Source: Zobellia alginiliquefaciens (GTDB lineage: Bacteria > Bacteroidota > Bacteroidia > Flavobacteriales > Flavobacteriaceae). Taken from it: a stretch of DNA of 64,000 bases. Positions 34,748-44,060 of this stretch are shown piece by piece. The notes under the pieces were generated by a model. It saw only the letters and a list, made by a program, of their open reading frames with translations. It was not told the origin of the DNA and searched no databases. Where the stretch lies: the NCBI RefSeq assembly GCF_029323795.1, contig NZ_CP119758.1:806001-870000 (forward strand). The letters are read 5' to 3'. Every line of letters starts with the position of its first letter. The stretch's first letter is position 1. A program made the position numbers and the translations under genes.

Positions 34748-37700
34748 TTAGCTGTTTATCTGTGCCAAAATTGTTGGATCTTGTATTTTATTGTCTTCTG
34801 ATAGCAACTTCATTTTTGAAATGATTTCCGCAGATTTTGGGTCGTCGTCAACGAAGGGTAAAAACATGCGCCCTCTGTGCTGACTGTGCACGGGAATGAT
34901 GGACAACGACAAGCCGTTTTTACTCACCTGACCGCTACCCAAATGTATGCTGTACTCGCCCAACGTTCCCTGTATAAATATGTGGCGCTCTTTGACCGTT
35001 ATGTTGCTGAGCTTGAACAGTTTTGCCGATTCTTCGGCTAGGGCTGCGCGCATTTGCATAGTACTGTGGCTCGCCTCTGGGTCTACGCCGCCAACGTGGG
35101 CAACACTTACCACAAGGTCCATATCTCTCATGATCTCGCTAAAAACCACGGGCGGAATATCGGTCAACGGAATGCGCTCGTGGGTTTCAATGGAATGGAA
35201 ACACACTTCCTCTAGCGTTGGCGCCTCTACATCTGACGGGGAATACCAGTCTGCCATGGCGTACATGGTGGCGATGAAACCACGTTTGTGATATACTTTC
35301 TGCAAGCCTTCTTCCCTACTCACCGTCCAGCCGCGACCTCTTAACAGTGCTACCGTTTGCTTGGGCTGAATTTGGTGCCCTTGGTAGCGCTCAGACCTAT
35401 TGCTGTGCTCGCGCTCATCTTCGGTGAGTAAATATAACTCTCTGAATACTTGCTTGAAAGGCTGCACCAAACGCTCTGCAAAGAGGTGTTTTTGGTACAC
35501 ATCCCACTCCACCGCTGTGTATAAATGTGATGCATGGGCAATGACCAACTCGTCTTCTTCTTGCAGTTTATGGGTTTTGCCAGATACATCACTAAGGCTA
35601 CCATCGGTATAAAAACCGGAAATTTCCTTTTCGGGAGCGAACAGCACCAACTTGCTCAACATCACTTTTACGATAGGATGCAGCATCATGTTATGAATCT
35701 CCAAAGCGGTAAACTTATCTTCGTTTACCATGGCATTTTCTAAGGACAAACGGGTTCTGCTATATTGCCTAGATAAATAGGTTTTGCTTTCCTTAAGCGC
35801 GACTACCTGCTTGTCTTTCCTCAGTTTAGCAGGAATCGATTTTAAGGATTTATCGCCTTTGGTAACTTTAATTTCGGCTTTACCCAGGTCGTTGATGACC
35901 AAGGCAATCTCTGTATCTTCAATAGTTAACACCGCATTTTCCATAATGGTCTGGGTTGCTTTCGCCTCCATTGCCCAACTGAAACGTACACGATCTTGGT
36001 AACCGGCATTTCTAGATAAATTATCTAGGGCAATTTCTACCGCAGCCTTTTCGCTTTCTTGGCGCTGTGCCCCAAACTGCTTGCTTTCTTTTAGGAAATC
36101 TTGCAATAGGTTGTACCGCTTCAACAAATCTTTTTCAGGTACGGTTTTGCTCAACGGAATCAACCCTAAGGCACGCACATAATCCTTATCTCGCTTATCC
36201 TTGATTTTCTTTAAGGTCTCGGTAATTTTCACCTCGCCCAACATTACGCTGGAATATAATTTTACCAATCTGTGTGCATTACCATCGGTAATATATTTGG
36301 CGGCATCGTGCAGTATTTTCCAGTTGGCTTTACCCAAACTGCCGTACACTTTATTGAACCAATCGATATCTATGGCACCCAATGAAAAGTCGGACTTTGG
36401 AATGTTGGAATACCTAGAAATAATGGTTTCTTTCTCGCTGCTCATATAATCAGAGGCGTGGGCTTGAAACCACCAAACGGCATCTTCCAGTTTTTCCAAT
36501 CCTAAATATTCACCAATAACACCTGCCCATTGTGTGGCGTAGCACGCCACTTCTATCAGTCGTTTTTTGGGTATTTTATGTTCGTCAGCCAATGCTACAA
36601 AATCGGCATAACTCTCGGTTTCCTTAAAGGTTGTTTTCTTTAAAATAGAGCTAAAAAGCGACCTTTTGCTATTGCCATAATAACTGTAGCCACGCTCAAA
36701 GGTTTCTTTTCCCAAACGTTGCAATACCTTAAAAACATAGTCTACCCCTTCTACGGTATGTATAGGAAAAACAAATTCCGTTGCCGGAGTTACCAAATCG
36801 CCCCGCTCCAGCTCGGTTTCCAACAAGTTTGTTTTTAAGGGTAAAAACACATGTTTGGGAACGGGATTTTCTGCAATAGTACTCCTGCGGAATCTATAGT
36901 TAGAACCACCATCAATGATAGACATGAGCTCGTTGGAATATAATGCTTGAAAAAGAAGGTCATCGTCATTGATCAATCCTTCTTTATATAATTTTAAGGT
37001 CACCTCAATATCTGGAAACTTCAGGTTGCCCGAATTTCGTTTCTCCCTGGTTATTTCCTTTATTTCGGTTATCTCATCTGGATGACCAAGGTCTTGCGCT
37101 ACCAAATACATATGAAGGTCCCAATATCTTTTTAGGTCTTCTTTAGAAAGTAATTCAATTTCATTTGCACTTAAATTACCTGCAAACGTAGTTATAATAT
37201 GCGCCCAATTCGCCGTAATGGAATGGTGGTAACCACTTAATTGAAACTGTAAATTTCGTAACCTTTCCGGAAAGGTAGCGACCATATCCTCAAAGACATC
37301 CAACTTATACGAAACAACGGCACTTCTATCTGCGTACGCTTTAAAAAGACGCCCAATAATGGTACTATAGGTTCTTATTTTGGTGTAATAGTTTTCATTG
37401 TCGTTAAGGTGCAGCCCTGTTAAATCGGGAAAAAACTGTTTCATAAAAGGTACCAGTTCTTCATACTGCCCAAAGGGATAACTTTTATGGTTTAGATAAC
37501 GCAAGACGGCACTCATTTCAAAATCGTTCAGCTGGCTTTTCTCGTACCAAGCCACCCAAATATTTGACAATGGCAAATTATGTAAACGGTCTTCTGCCGT
37601 GGCATGCTCGTCTAGTCTTTTAATATCATGAAGCCCACGGTTAATAAAAGTAGTATCGGTTTCACCTTGGTAGCCTTCCATCTGGTATTCATATTTTCCG

Positions 37701-39742
37701 TTTTCGTTCACCAAAGCAATTAGACTGTTAACGGTGGCTATGATTTTATTGACATCGATAATATCCTTAAACTTAAAATTCGAGGATATGGAGCCTTTAA
37801 TACCCAATTTATCCAAGAAACTAGATTTAACTTCAAAGCGCGGTTGCGGTTGGTACACGTCACTTAGATTATCATAATCGATAGCTCCAAAACCATTACT
37901 GAAATTGTATTCATCCTTATTTTTAACGAACTTATTTAACAGTACCTGTTCGTTTTTGGAGATTTTAGGTCGCTCGTTAAAGGCGGCTACTTGCGCTTCA
38001 ACAAAATCTGGATATCTGTTCTCGGCATCTAAAATGGTGAGTATCTCCAAACCTGCCAATCGTTGGTCTATACTTTTTGCCGTTACCAGATTAGTGGCAC
38101 TTGTTTTTACATCATCATTAGGCAAACTGACCAGTAGTTGAATTACTGCGGTACGCATACTTTTACCTTTGCGTTTCAGCAAATCTTCTGCAATCTCCAA
38201 ATCTGTATCATATAAATACATCTTTCGGAAAATGTTGAGTCCCGTTGCCATAACACACTCGTTTCTATTGTACACCGCCTTTCTTGCCAATGCCCTACGC
38301 CACGAGTATTTATCGTAGTCCAACTTTACTTTTTTCTCATCGGTCTTATATTGGTGAAACGCATAACTGTAATGTATTGGAAAAACTTTACGAATGTAGG
38401 TTTCCCTAAATTCCGATGGCAATTCATCTAAATCATTTGCCATTAGCTCCAGCTGTTGTTCCGTAGCTTCATGCAATAAAAACTGATAGAAATATTGTGA
38501 GCTAGGGGTAAAACTCCACCAAGAAAAAATCTTGCTTTCATATGTTTTTCCCTTATTCCCAACTGTTTTTGCAACCTCGAACAGTTTTACGAACGTATCA
38601 TTATCCAACTGCATTTCCGGTAAGTTTACCGCCATCCAATGGTCTAGCGCATAATCTTTCCCTAATTCTTGTATGAAATAAGGGACCAAAGAATCATTGG
38701 TACGCTCGGTTTTACTCATAAAGTAGAGCGCTAGAATCTTCTTATTTCTATCTGCTGAAGAATACACGATATCCAAGGCTTTGGCATTGGCTTTATCCGC
38801 ATCTAAAATACCGATAGCCCATAATGCCACCAGTACCTCAATATTATCTTTGCTCTGCAGCAGCGTATCTACTTCCTTCAAGTTTAAAATCAGTGAATGC
38901 GCCAATTCTAAAATACGATTGATGACCGATTTCTTTGGGGCGTCCCAATTTAATCCGAACCAAGTGTTTACCGCCCGTACCACACTACTGAAACGGGTAA
39001 GGTCGTTCTCCAACACCACATTGATCATGTATTTTAAAGACTGGAGTCCCGCTTCATCCATAGATTCCAAAATGGACTGTCGCAAACCTTCTTGGCGCTG
39101 TGCCGCCAACAATAATTTACCCACCATTTCCCAATGCTTTTCATCTTCCGACAGTAATAAGGCTTTGATAATATCTTGACTTACACCTCCAATTTCATCT
39201 TCGCCTTGAATAATATCGTTCAATAATTCATTGAACATATCTCCGCTATTCTGCAAAACAATAGCTAAAAAAACACTGTTAGAATGTGGGTAATACGTGC
39301 TGTATTGAAAATGTTCTTGTAAGGTGAGTCCGCAAAAACCAGAACGGCTAGCGCTTAAAAAATTACTGAATATCGTTAGTTTATTCTGTAAAATATCTTC
39401 ACTGGGTTGAGACCTAAAAGCTTTACGACCATAGCTTCTTTGGTAAGGCATGGTATTAATAAAATCCCACATGGCAGCTAAGTACGGTGCTTGTACCAAA
39501 CCAAATAATTGCATACCCAAACGCATGCCTTCTTCCGTTGCCCAAGGGTTGATTGTTAAAGGATCATCAAACTCATTAATGAAGTCGTTAATATTATAAT
39601 ACTCATACTTCTCCCTCTTTATTCGCCCTAAAATTTGCCCAAGCCTTCTGTAGGGTTGAGAAAAGGAACGAAATTCAAAACGGTCTACTGCTGGTTTTTG
39701 ATGTTGACCTATATATTTATGAGCTTCTTCTGCTGGAATCAT
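34748..39742 (-). CDS. Giant DUF5724/DUF4132 protein (MolR/YehI-like)
   Basis: This is a 1664-residue cytosolic protein. The first 1100 residues are a HEAT-like helical solenoid of the DUF5724 type. The DUF4132 region follows (KIKDKRDKDYVRALGLIPLS, LLKRYNLLQDFLKESKQFGAQRQ, then LYTAVEWDVYQKHLFAERLVQPFKQVFRELYLLT). The C-terminus (GLQKVYHKRGFIATMYAMADWYSP) is also typical. E. coli MolR/YehI shares DUF4132 and, from memory, is encoded near the MoxR ATPase YehL and vWA protein YehP, which makes the vWA gene at 17.6 kb relevant. No enzymatic motif is evident. It heads the minus-strand operon, with operator 7 at a distance of 139 nt. Confidence 0.82.
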   Translation of the reverse strand: MIPAEEAHKYIGQHQKPAVDRFEFRSFSQPYRRLGQILGRIKREKYEYYNINDFINEFDDPLTINPWATEEGMRLGMQLFGLVQAPYLAAMWDFINTMPYQRSYGRKAFRSQPSEDILQNKLTIFSNFLSASRSGFCGLTLQEHFQYSTYYPHSNSVFLAIVLQNSGDMFNELLNDIIQGEDEIGGVSQDIIKALLLSEDEKHWEMVGKLLLAAQRQEGLRQSILESMDEAGLQSLKYMINVVLENDLTRFSSVVRAVNTWFGLNWDAPKKSVINRILELAHSLILNLKEVDTLLQSKDNIEVLVALWAIGILDADKANAKALDIVYSSADRNKKILALYFMSKTERTNDSLVPYFIQELGKDYALDHWMAVNLPEMQLDNDTFVKLFEVAKTVGNKGKTYESKIFSWWSFTPSSQYFYQFLLHEATEQQLELMANDLDELPSEFRETYIRKVFPIHYSYAFHQYKTDEKKVKLDYDKYSWRRALARKAVYNRNECVMATGLNIFRKMYLYDTDLEIAEDLLKRKGKSMRTAVIQLLVSLPNDDVKTSATNLVTAKSIDQRLAGLEILTILDAENRYPDFVEAQVAAFNERPKISKNEQVLLNKFVKNKDEYNFSNGFGAIDYDNLSDVYQPQPRFEVKSSFLDKLGIKGSISSNFKFKDIIDVNKIIATVNSLIALVNENGKYEYQMEGYQGETDTTFINRGLHDIKRLDEHATAEDRLHNLPLSNIWVAWYEKSQLNDFEMSAVLRYLNHKSYPFGQYEELVPFMKQFFPDLTGLHLNDNENYYTKIRTYSTIIGRLFKAYADRSAVVSYKLDVFEDMVATFPERLRNLQFQLSGYHHSITANWAHIITTFAGNLSANEIELLSKEDLKRYWDLHMYLVAQDLGHPDEITEIKEITREKRNSGNLKFPDIEVTLKLYKEGLINDDDLLFQALYSNELMSIIDGGSNYRFRRSTIAENPVPKHVFLPLKTNLLETELERGDLVTPATEFVFPIHTVEGVDYVFKVLQRLGKETFERGYSYYGNSKRSLFSSILKKTTFKETESYADFVALADEHKIPKKRLIEVACYATQWAGVIGEYLGLEKLEDAVWWFQAHASDYMSSEKETIISRYSNIPKSDFSLGAIDIDWFNKVYGSLGKANWKILHDAAKYITDGNAHRLVKLYSSVMLGEVKITETLKKIKDKRDKDYVRALGLIPLSKTVPEKDLLKRYNLLQDFLKESKQFGAQRQESEKAAVEIALDNLSRNAGYQDRVRFSWAMEAKATQTIMENAVLTIEDTEIALVINDLGKAEIKVTKGDKSLKSIPAKLRKDKQVVALKESKTYLSRQYSRTRLSLENAMVNEDKFTALEIHNMMLHPIVKVMLSKLVLFAPEKEISGFYTDGSLSDVSGKTHKLQEEDELVIAHASHLYTAVEWDVYQKHLFAERLVQPFKQVFRELYLLTEDEREHSNRSERYQGHQIQPKQTVALLRGRGWTVSREEGLQKVYHKRGFIATMYAMADWYSPSDVEAPTLEEVCFHSIETHERIPLTDIPPVVFSEIMRDMDLVVSVAHVGGVDPEASHSTMQMRAALAEESAKLFKLSNITVKERHIFIQGTLGEYSIHLGSGQVSKNGLSLSIIPVHSQHRGRMFLPFVDDDPKSAEIISKMKLLSEDNKIQDPTILAQINS

Positions 39743-39851
39743 ATGATGCTATTCTTTATGCTTTTTTATTCTGAAATAACGACTTGACAACTATTGCCTA
39801 CATATAAACTATCGCGGCACAATGTTATTTTATAGTCGCAAATTAATTATG

Positions 39852-39897
39852 GCAAGGTAGCCGGATTTCAACTTTTCCTTCTAACGGAATTTGGGGA
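39852..39897 (-). promoter_or_regulatory. Island operator 7 plus -7-like box, for the DUF4132 operon
   Basis: On the minus strand TCCCCAAATTCCGTTA (39882-39897) is followed after exactly 22 nt by TACCTTGC (39852-39859), keeping the TA and TT of TAnnTTTG. The ATG at 39742 is 109 nt further, a longer leader than at the other sites. Confidence 0.5.
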
Positions 39898-39932
39898 TTT
39901 TTTCGACTACAGGATTTTTTTGGTTCTTAATA

Positions 39933-39978
39933 TCACGGAATGCAGTGACAAAAATTCGGATGCATTTAGAAAACTTTG
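39933..39978 (+). promoter_or_regulatory. Island operator 8 plus -7 box, for the 837-aa LRR gene
   Basis: TCACGGAATGCAGTGA (39933-39948) differs from palindromic operator 4 at two bases. After exactly 22 nt comes AAACTTTG (39971-39978), one base off TAnnTTTG; the ATG at 40003 follows 24 nt later. Confidence 0.7.
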
Positions 39979-40002
39979 TACATCTAAACTATTACGTGTG
40001 TT

Positions 40003-42516
40003 ATGCCGAATACAAACGAAACTCCTCAATTCGATTTTTTTGAGATAGATGCATCTTTTGAAGCAATTAAAAAGAGTGCCAGCTACCCTGAAGATTTTTA
40101 CTATGAAATTTTTGTTATAGCAAAAACCACGGCTAACAAAGAAATTAGAACGGAGTGTACCAACATTATAAAAAAGCAAGCACCGGAGAATTTACAGGAG
40201 GCATTTAAAAGCCGGAAAAAGATAAGTCAAAAAGGAGGTGTGAAATCCGTAGACTCCAGATTGGTTGCGATGTTGGAATACGGATTACTTTCTGATGAAC
40301 TAGACCTATTTAAACTACACTCGTTATTATTCAAAGAACCCGAATTAGGGCTATTCAATTTCACCAAAAACTTTTTAGACCGTTTGGTAGAACACCCGAA
40401 TATATTAGGCAGATTCAACGGGATTCAAAAATTAGAAATCTCTCTAAAAGATGAGGGAAACGGCTATAATTCTATTCTAGAGTATTTACCACAATTAACG
40501 ACTTTAGAAGAACTGGAAATAAAGGCAGATTTTGAGCAACTACCAGAAGAGTCGGGCAACCTTGTCAATTTGAAGCAAATGAAGCTGAACATGCCTTACT
40601 TAAAGCAAATACCTTCTTCAATAGGTAAACTAAAAGCACTAGAAGAATTCAACTTTAAAGGCGATTACTCTTTTGGAGGCGATGATAACAATACCTATTT
40701 AAAAGATTTCAATTGGCTCTCACACCTCACAAGTTTAAAAGTGCTAAAGCTGCAAAATGTAGGAGTAAAAGATTTGTCTGAAGTTGTATTTCCATCCACT
40801 TTGAACAAGATAGATTTGTTCGGTTTAGATGAGCTTACAGCATTGCCAAAGGAAATGAAAAACTTACCAAAACTAGAAAAATTTAAAGTAGTTTCAGACA
40901 GTTTAGCAACCTTGCCAACAGGGTTTGAAGCAATGCCAGAGTTAAAGCTGTTTGAACTTATAGCCCCTAAAATAACAACCATTTCTGCAGATTTCTTTTT
41001 TGGTTTTGAATCGAAACCGAATTTGGTGACAAAAATTGGCAATCGTAATGTAGACATTGCCCCAATGACTAAAAAATCAAGCCGAAAAGAACTGAATTTA
41101 GACACACCCAAACTGCTAAATTATGTATTGGACAATGCGGAGTTTTTTCCAGAATTGACAAACATTTCAATTGATTGCGAAGCTCCGGAAACAAAGCATA
41201 CAAACACCTTGGCAGCATTTAAAAACATAGCCAAAATAACCTATAAACTAGTACTCAACTTAGATTGGATTTTTGATAAAATAAATGAATCGGAAACAAT
41301 AGAAAGCGTCACCCTGTATAAAAACACTTCGTATGCCACACCTGTAGACGAAGCACCTAGTTCGGCTATTATACCCGCCGCTCTTTCTAAAATTAAAAAA
41401 CTAAAACAGTTCACCGTTCAGTTTGAGAATCATTTGGAATTAAATACGGATGCATTGCCAATACATACAGAGCAGCTGACCATAAAAGGGTTAAAAGAAA
41501 TTGTTCCTGGAAAAACGAAGCGTTCGGCAACTCAAGTGTATGTTGAAAATACGCCCATATTCAATTTAAAAGAGTTTTATAATGTTGTGGATGCCGAACG
41601 GATGGACTTAGGTAAAAACAACTCCTATATCGCAGGTGAATCGGGATTCGGGTTTCTTAAAAATCCAGAGGACATTAAGAAATACGAATATACCGGTCCC
41701 GCTTCAAATGTTACGGAGCTGTTCAAAACTTGTCCGAATTTAGAGCGTCTTTTTATTGAATTCCCAGAAGACAAACCAGAATTCTGCGCGGGACTTTCTG
41801 TTTATAAAAACTCAAAATTAAAATCCTTACAACTCAATAATTACAAAGGAGATAGCGCCTCATTGCAGTCAGTTTTGGAGCAAACTCCCAATCTTGAACA
41901 TCTGGAACTAAGAGAATGTAAGGGTATTCAAAATCTTCCAAAGGTGAATTTACAGAAGCTAAAAATACTAGAACTTTACAGCTGTGATGTTCAAACCGTA
42001 GCTGCCTTAGAGGTTCCAAAAATAGAAGCCTTTAAAGTTAATTTCTGTGATGACTTTGGATATGATGCAGTTGAGACCATCACCCAATGGAAAACCTTAA
42101 AATATCTTTGGTTAGAACATATATCCAAAGAAATGAAAACCTACCCAGAAGCAATTGCCACTTTAAATCTGGATACACTTTTAATAAGCGAAAAGAATAG
42201 CAAAAGAGAAATACCACAATGGTTAGGCACTATGAAATCGCTTCGTGTTTTGGGAATAGAAGGTTTTAAACAAAGTACGCTACCCATAGAATTAGCAACG
42301 CTCACCCAATTGGAAGTTTTGAGTATAACCGGTTGTGAATTTCAAGAGCGCATACCGGAAGAGTTCAAAAATCTTAATTTAAAGAAATTGATTTACTGGA
42401 CCTCTAAATTTTCGGGCAGTAATATGAAGTATGAACTATACGAGCCACTTGTAGGCAAGTGTATTCCTCAAAGGTATCTCGATGATGAGGATAAAATAAC
42501 TCCTTTTACGTTGTGA
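40003..42516 (+). CDS. Leucine-rich-repeat protein, paralogue of the 31-kb LRR gene
   Basis: This 837-residue cytosolic LRR protein has the same layout as the one at 31298-33688: the N-terminal cap YPEDFYYEIFVIAKTTANKEIRTECTNIIKK, irregular LRR units (LTTLEELEIKADFEQLPEESGNLVNLKQMKLNM) and the C-terminal FKNLNLKKLIYWTSKFSGSNMKYELYEPL. The pair flanks the DUF4132 operon, in opposite directions. The differing repeat surfaces suggest different binding partners. It is monocistronic behind operator 8. Confidence 0.82.
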   Translation: MPNTNETPQFDFFEIDASFEAIKKSASYPEDFYYEIFVIAKTTANKEIRTECTNIIKKQAPENLQEAFKSRKKISQKGGVKSVDSRLVAMLEYGLLSDELDLFKLHSLLFKEPELGLFNFTKNFLDRLVEHPNILGRFNGIQKLEISLKDEGNGYNSILEYLPQLTTLEELEIKADFEQLPEESGNLVNLKQMKLNMPYLKQIPSSIGKLKALEEFNFKGDYSFGGDDNNTYLKDFNWLSHLTSLKVLKLQNVGVKDLSEVVFPSTLNKIDLFGLDELTALPKEMKNLPKLEKFKVVSDSLATLPTGFEAMPELKLFELIAPKITTISADFFFGFESKPNLVTKIGNRNVDIAPMTKKSSRKELNLDTPKLLNYVLDNAEFFPELTNISIDCEAPETKHTNTLAAFKNIAKITYKLVLNLDWIFDKINESETIESVTLYKNTSYATPVDEAPSSAIIPAALSKIKKLKQFTVQFENHLELNTDALPIHTEQLTIKGLKEIVPGKTKRSATQVYVENTPIFNLKEFYNVVDAERMDLGKNNSYIAGESGFGFLKNPEDIKKYEYTGPASNVTELFKTCPNLERLFIEFPEDKPEFCAGLSVYKNSKLKSLQLNNYKGDSASLQSVLEQTPNLEHLELRECKGIQNLPKVNLQKLKILELYSCDVQTVAALEVPKIEAFKVNFCDDFGYDAVETITQWKTLKYLWLEHISKEMKTYPEAIATLNLDTLLISEKNSKREIPQWLGTMKSLRVLGIEGFKQSTLPIELATLTQLEVLSITGCEFQERIPEEFKNLNLKKLIYWTSKFSGSNMKYELYEPLVGKCIPQRYLDDEDKITPFTL

Positions 42517-42606
42517 TTATCAGAAGTGTTTACACACAATTTGCTCGTTAAAACCTAGCGAAACAAGCGTTTCCTAGCCGAAAAAAATACAGCGTAAACC
42601 TTAACC

Positions 42607-43347
42607 CTACAACAACGGTCTCAAGGTCTCCCAAACGGTACTGGCAACAATTTTATGGCCTTCTACGGTAGGGTGAATGCCATCAGGTTGATTTAAGGAA
42701 GCAATCCCACCCACATCTTTCAGAATAAAAGGAATAAAGGCAATGTTATTCTTTTCGGCGATTTCCTCAAAAAGTTGTTTGAATTCCGTGGTATATTCCT
42801 GGCCCATATTAGGGGGTAATTGCATACCGGCAAGCACGATTTTGATATTCGGACTTTTACCTCGCACCACATCAATTATTGCTTGTAGGTTGGAGCGTGT
42901 TTCCGATAAATCCACACCACGTAAGCCGTCATTGGCCCCCAGTTCCAATACAAAAATATCGAGGTCTTGTTTGACTACCCAATCAATTCGGCTTCTGCCT
43001 CCAGCGGTGGTTTCACCACTTACCCCGGAATTGATAACCGTATAATCCAATCCTAAGGAGTCAATTTTTTCCTGTACAACTGCCGGGTAAGCCTCATTGG
43101 TATCATCAAGACCATAGCCCGCCGTAATACTGTCCCCAAAAAACAGAATACTCTTCGTTTCAGTATCTGTCGTTGCGATACTTTCCGTCTGTTCAGAAGT
43201 TTGCTGAACCTCATCCGTTTTTTCTTTTTTCGCTTCGCCACAAGAAAGGAACAATAACGCCAGAAAAAAATAACTAAACTTTATGAGTTTCAGCTCAATC
43301 GACGTTGGTAAATTAAAGTGAAAATCTTTATTATGCGCCTTGAACAT
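42607..43347 (-). CDS. SGNH-family arylesterase/lysophospholipase, lipoprotein (TesA-like)
   Basis: This is a 246-residue SGNH hydrolase. The block I motif FFGDSITAGYGL holds the catalytic Ser, SGVSGETTAGG block II, LELGANDGLRG block III, and DGIHPTVEGHKIVA the Asp-His pair. Signal YFFLALLFLSC ends in a lipobox, so it is probably a periplasmic lipoprotein; an acidic, low-complexity linker follows the Cys. E. coli TesA is the model: thioesterase, lysophospholipase and arylesterase activity. Its start is only 23 bp from that of the divergent ABC ATPase, the classic tesA/ybbA arrangement. Confidence 0.88.
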   Translation of the reverse strand: MFKAHNKDFHFNLPTSIELKLIKFSYFFLALLFLSCGEAKKEKTDEVQQTSEQTESIATTDTETKSILFFGDSITAGYGLDDTNEAYPAVVQEKIDSLGLDYTVINSGVSGETTAGGRSRIDWVVKQDLDIFVLELGANDGLRGVDLSETRSNLQAIIDVVRGKSPNIKIVLAGMQLPPNMGQEYTTEFKQLFEEIAEKNNIAFIPFILKDVGGIASLNQPDGIHPTVEGHKIVASTVWETLRPLL

Positions 43348-43370
43348 GAACAGTTATTTAAATTTAGATA

Positions 43371-44060
43371 ATGTCAAATATATTAAAGATTACCGGTTTG
43401 GAAAAGACATACACCAGCGGTAACAAGCAATTAACAGTTCTTCAAGACATCTCCTTCCACGTTGAGAAAGGCCAGACCTTTTCAATTGTTGGTCCATCGG
43501 GAAGTGGTAAGACCACTTTACTGGGGTTATGCGCCGGTTTGGACGCTCCTAATGCGGGTTCCGTAGAATTATGCGGACAAGATTTGAACACGCTTAACGA
43601 AGACGAACGCGCCCAACTACGTAATAAGGAAGTCGGTTTTATATTCCAAAATTTTCAGTTGCTGCCCACACTTACCGCTCTGGAAAACGTGAGTGTTCCT
43701 TTGGAATTGCAGGGTGCCAAGGATGCAACTCAAAAAAGCACGGATTTATTGGAAAAAGTAGGACTGAAAGACCGTTTACATCATTATCCCTCGCAGTTAT
43801 CCGGCGGGGAACAGCAGCGTGTGGCATTGGCAAGAGCTTTTGCAAATGCGCCTTCCATCTTATTTGCAGATGAACCTACGGGAAATCTAGATACCGAAAC
43901 CGGTGAAAAGGTGATTCAGTTATTGCTGGACCTGAACAAAGAAAACGGCACCACCTTGGTCATCATAACCCATGATTTGGAATTGGCCAACCGTACGCAG
44001 CAAATATTGCAGCTTAAAGGTGGGAAAATAGTAACCAATCAACCTACTACGGCATTTTGA
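43371..44060 (+). CDS. ABC transporter ATP-binding protein (YbbA/LolD-like)
   Basis: This 229-residue ABC ATPase of the MacB/LolD/FtsE class carries Walker [11 protein letters not shown]-loop [11 protein letters not shown], signature [15 protein letters not shown], Walker [13 protein letters not shown] and H-loop VIITHD. Its stop overlaps the start of the permease gene (ATGA), so the two form one complex. In E. coli the homologous pair YbbA-YbbP sits beside tesA, as here. It likely extracts or moves a lipid or lipoprotein substrate from the membrane; the substrate is unknown. Confidence 0.9.
   Translation: MSNILKITGLEKTYTSGNKQLTVLQDISFHVEKGQTFSIVGPSGSGKTTLLGLCAGLDAPNAGSVELCGQDLNTLNEDERAQLRNKEVGFIFQNFQLLPTLTALENVSVPLELQGAKDATQKSTDLLEKVGLKDRLHHYPSQLSGGEQQRVALARAFANAPSILFADEPTGNLDTETGEKVIQLLLDLNKENGTTLVIITHDLELANRTQQILQLKGGKIVTNQPTTAF

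Noticed and set aside
15728-42516. Phage or plasmid origin of the island
   Set aside because: No integrase, transposase, phage structural gene, tRNA duplicate or replication gene was found, and base composition is not clearly different from flanks.
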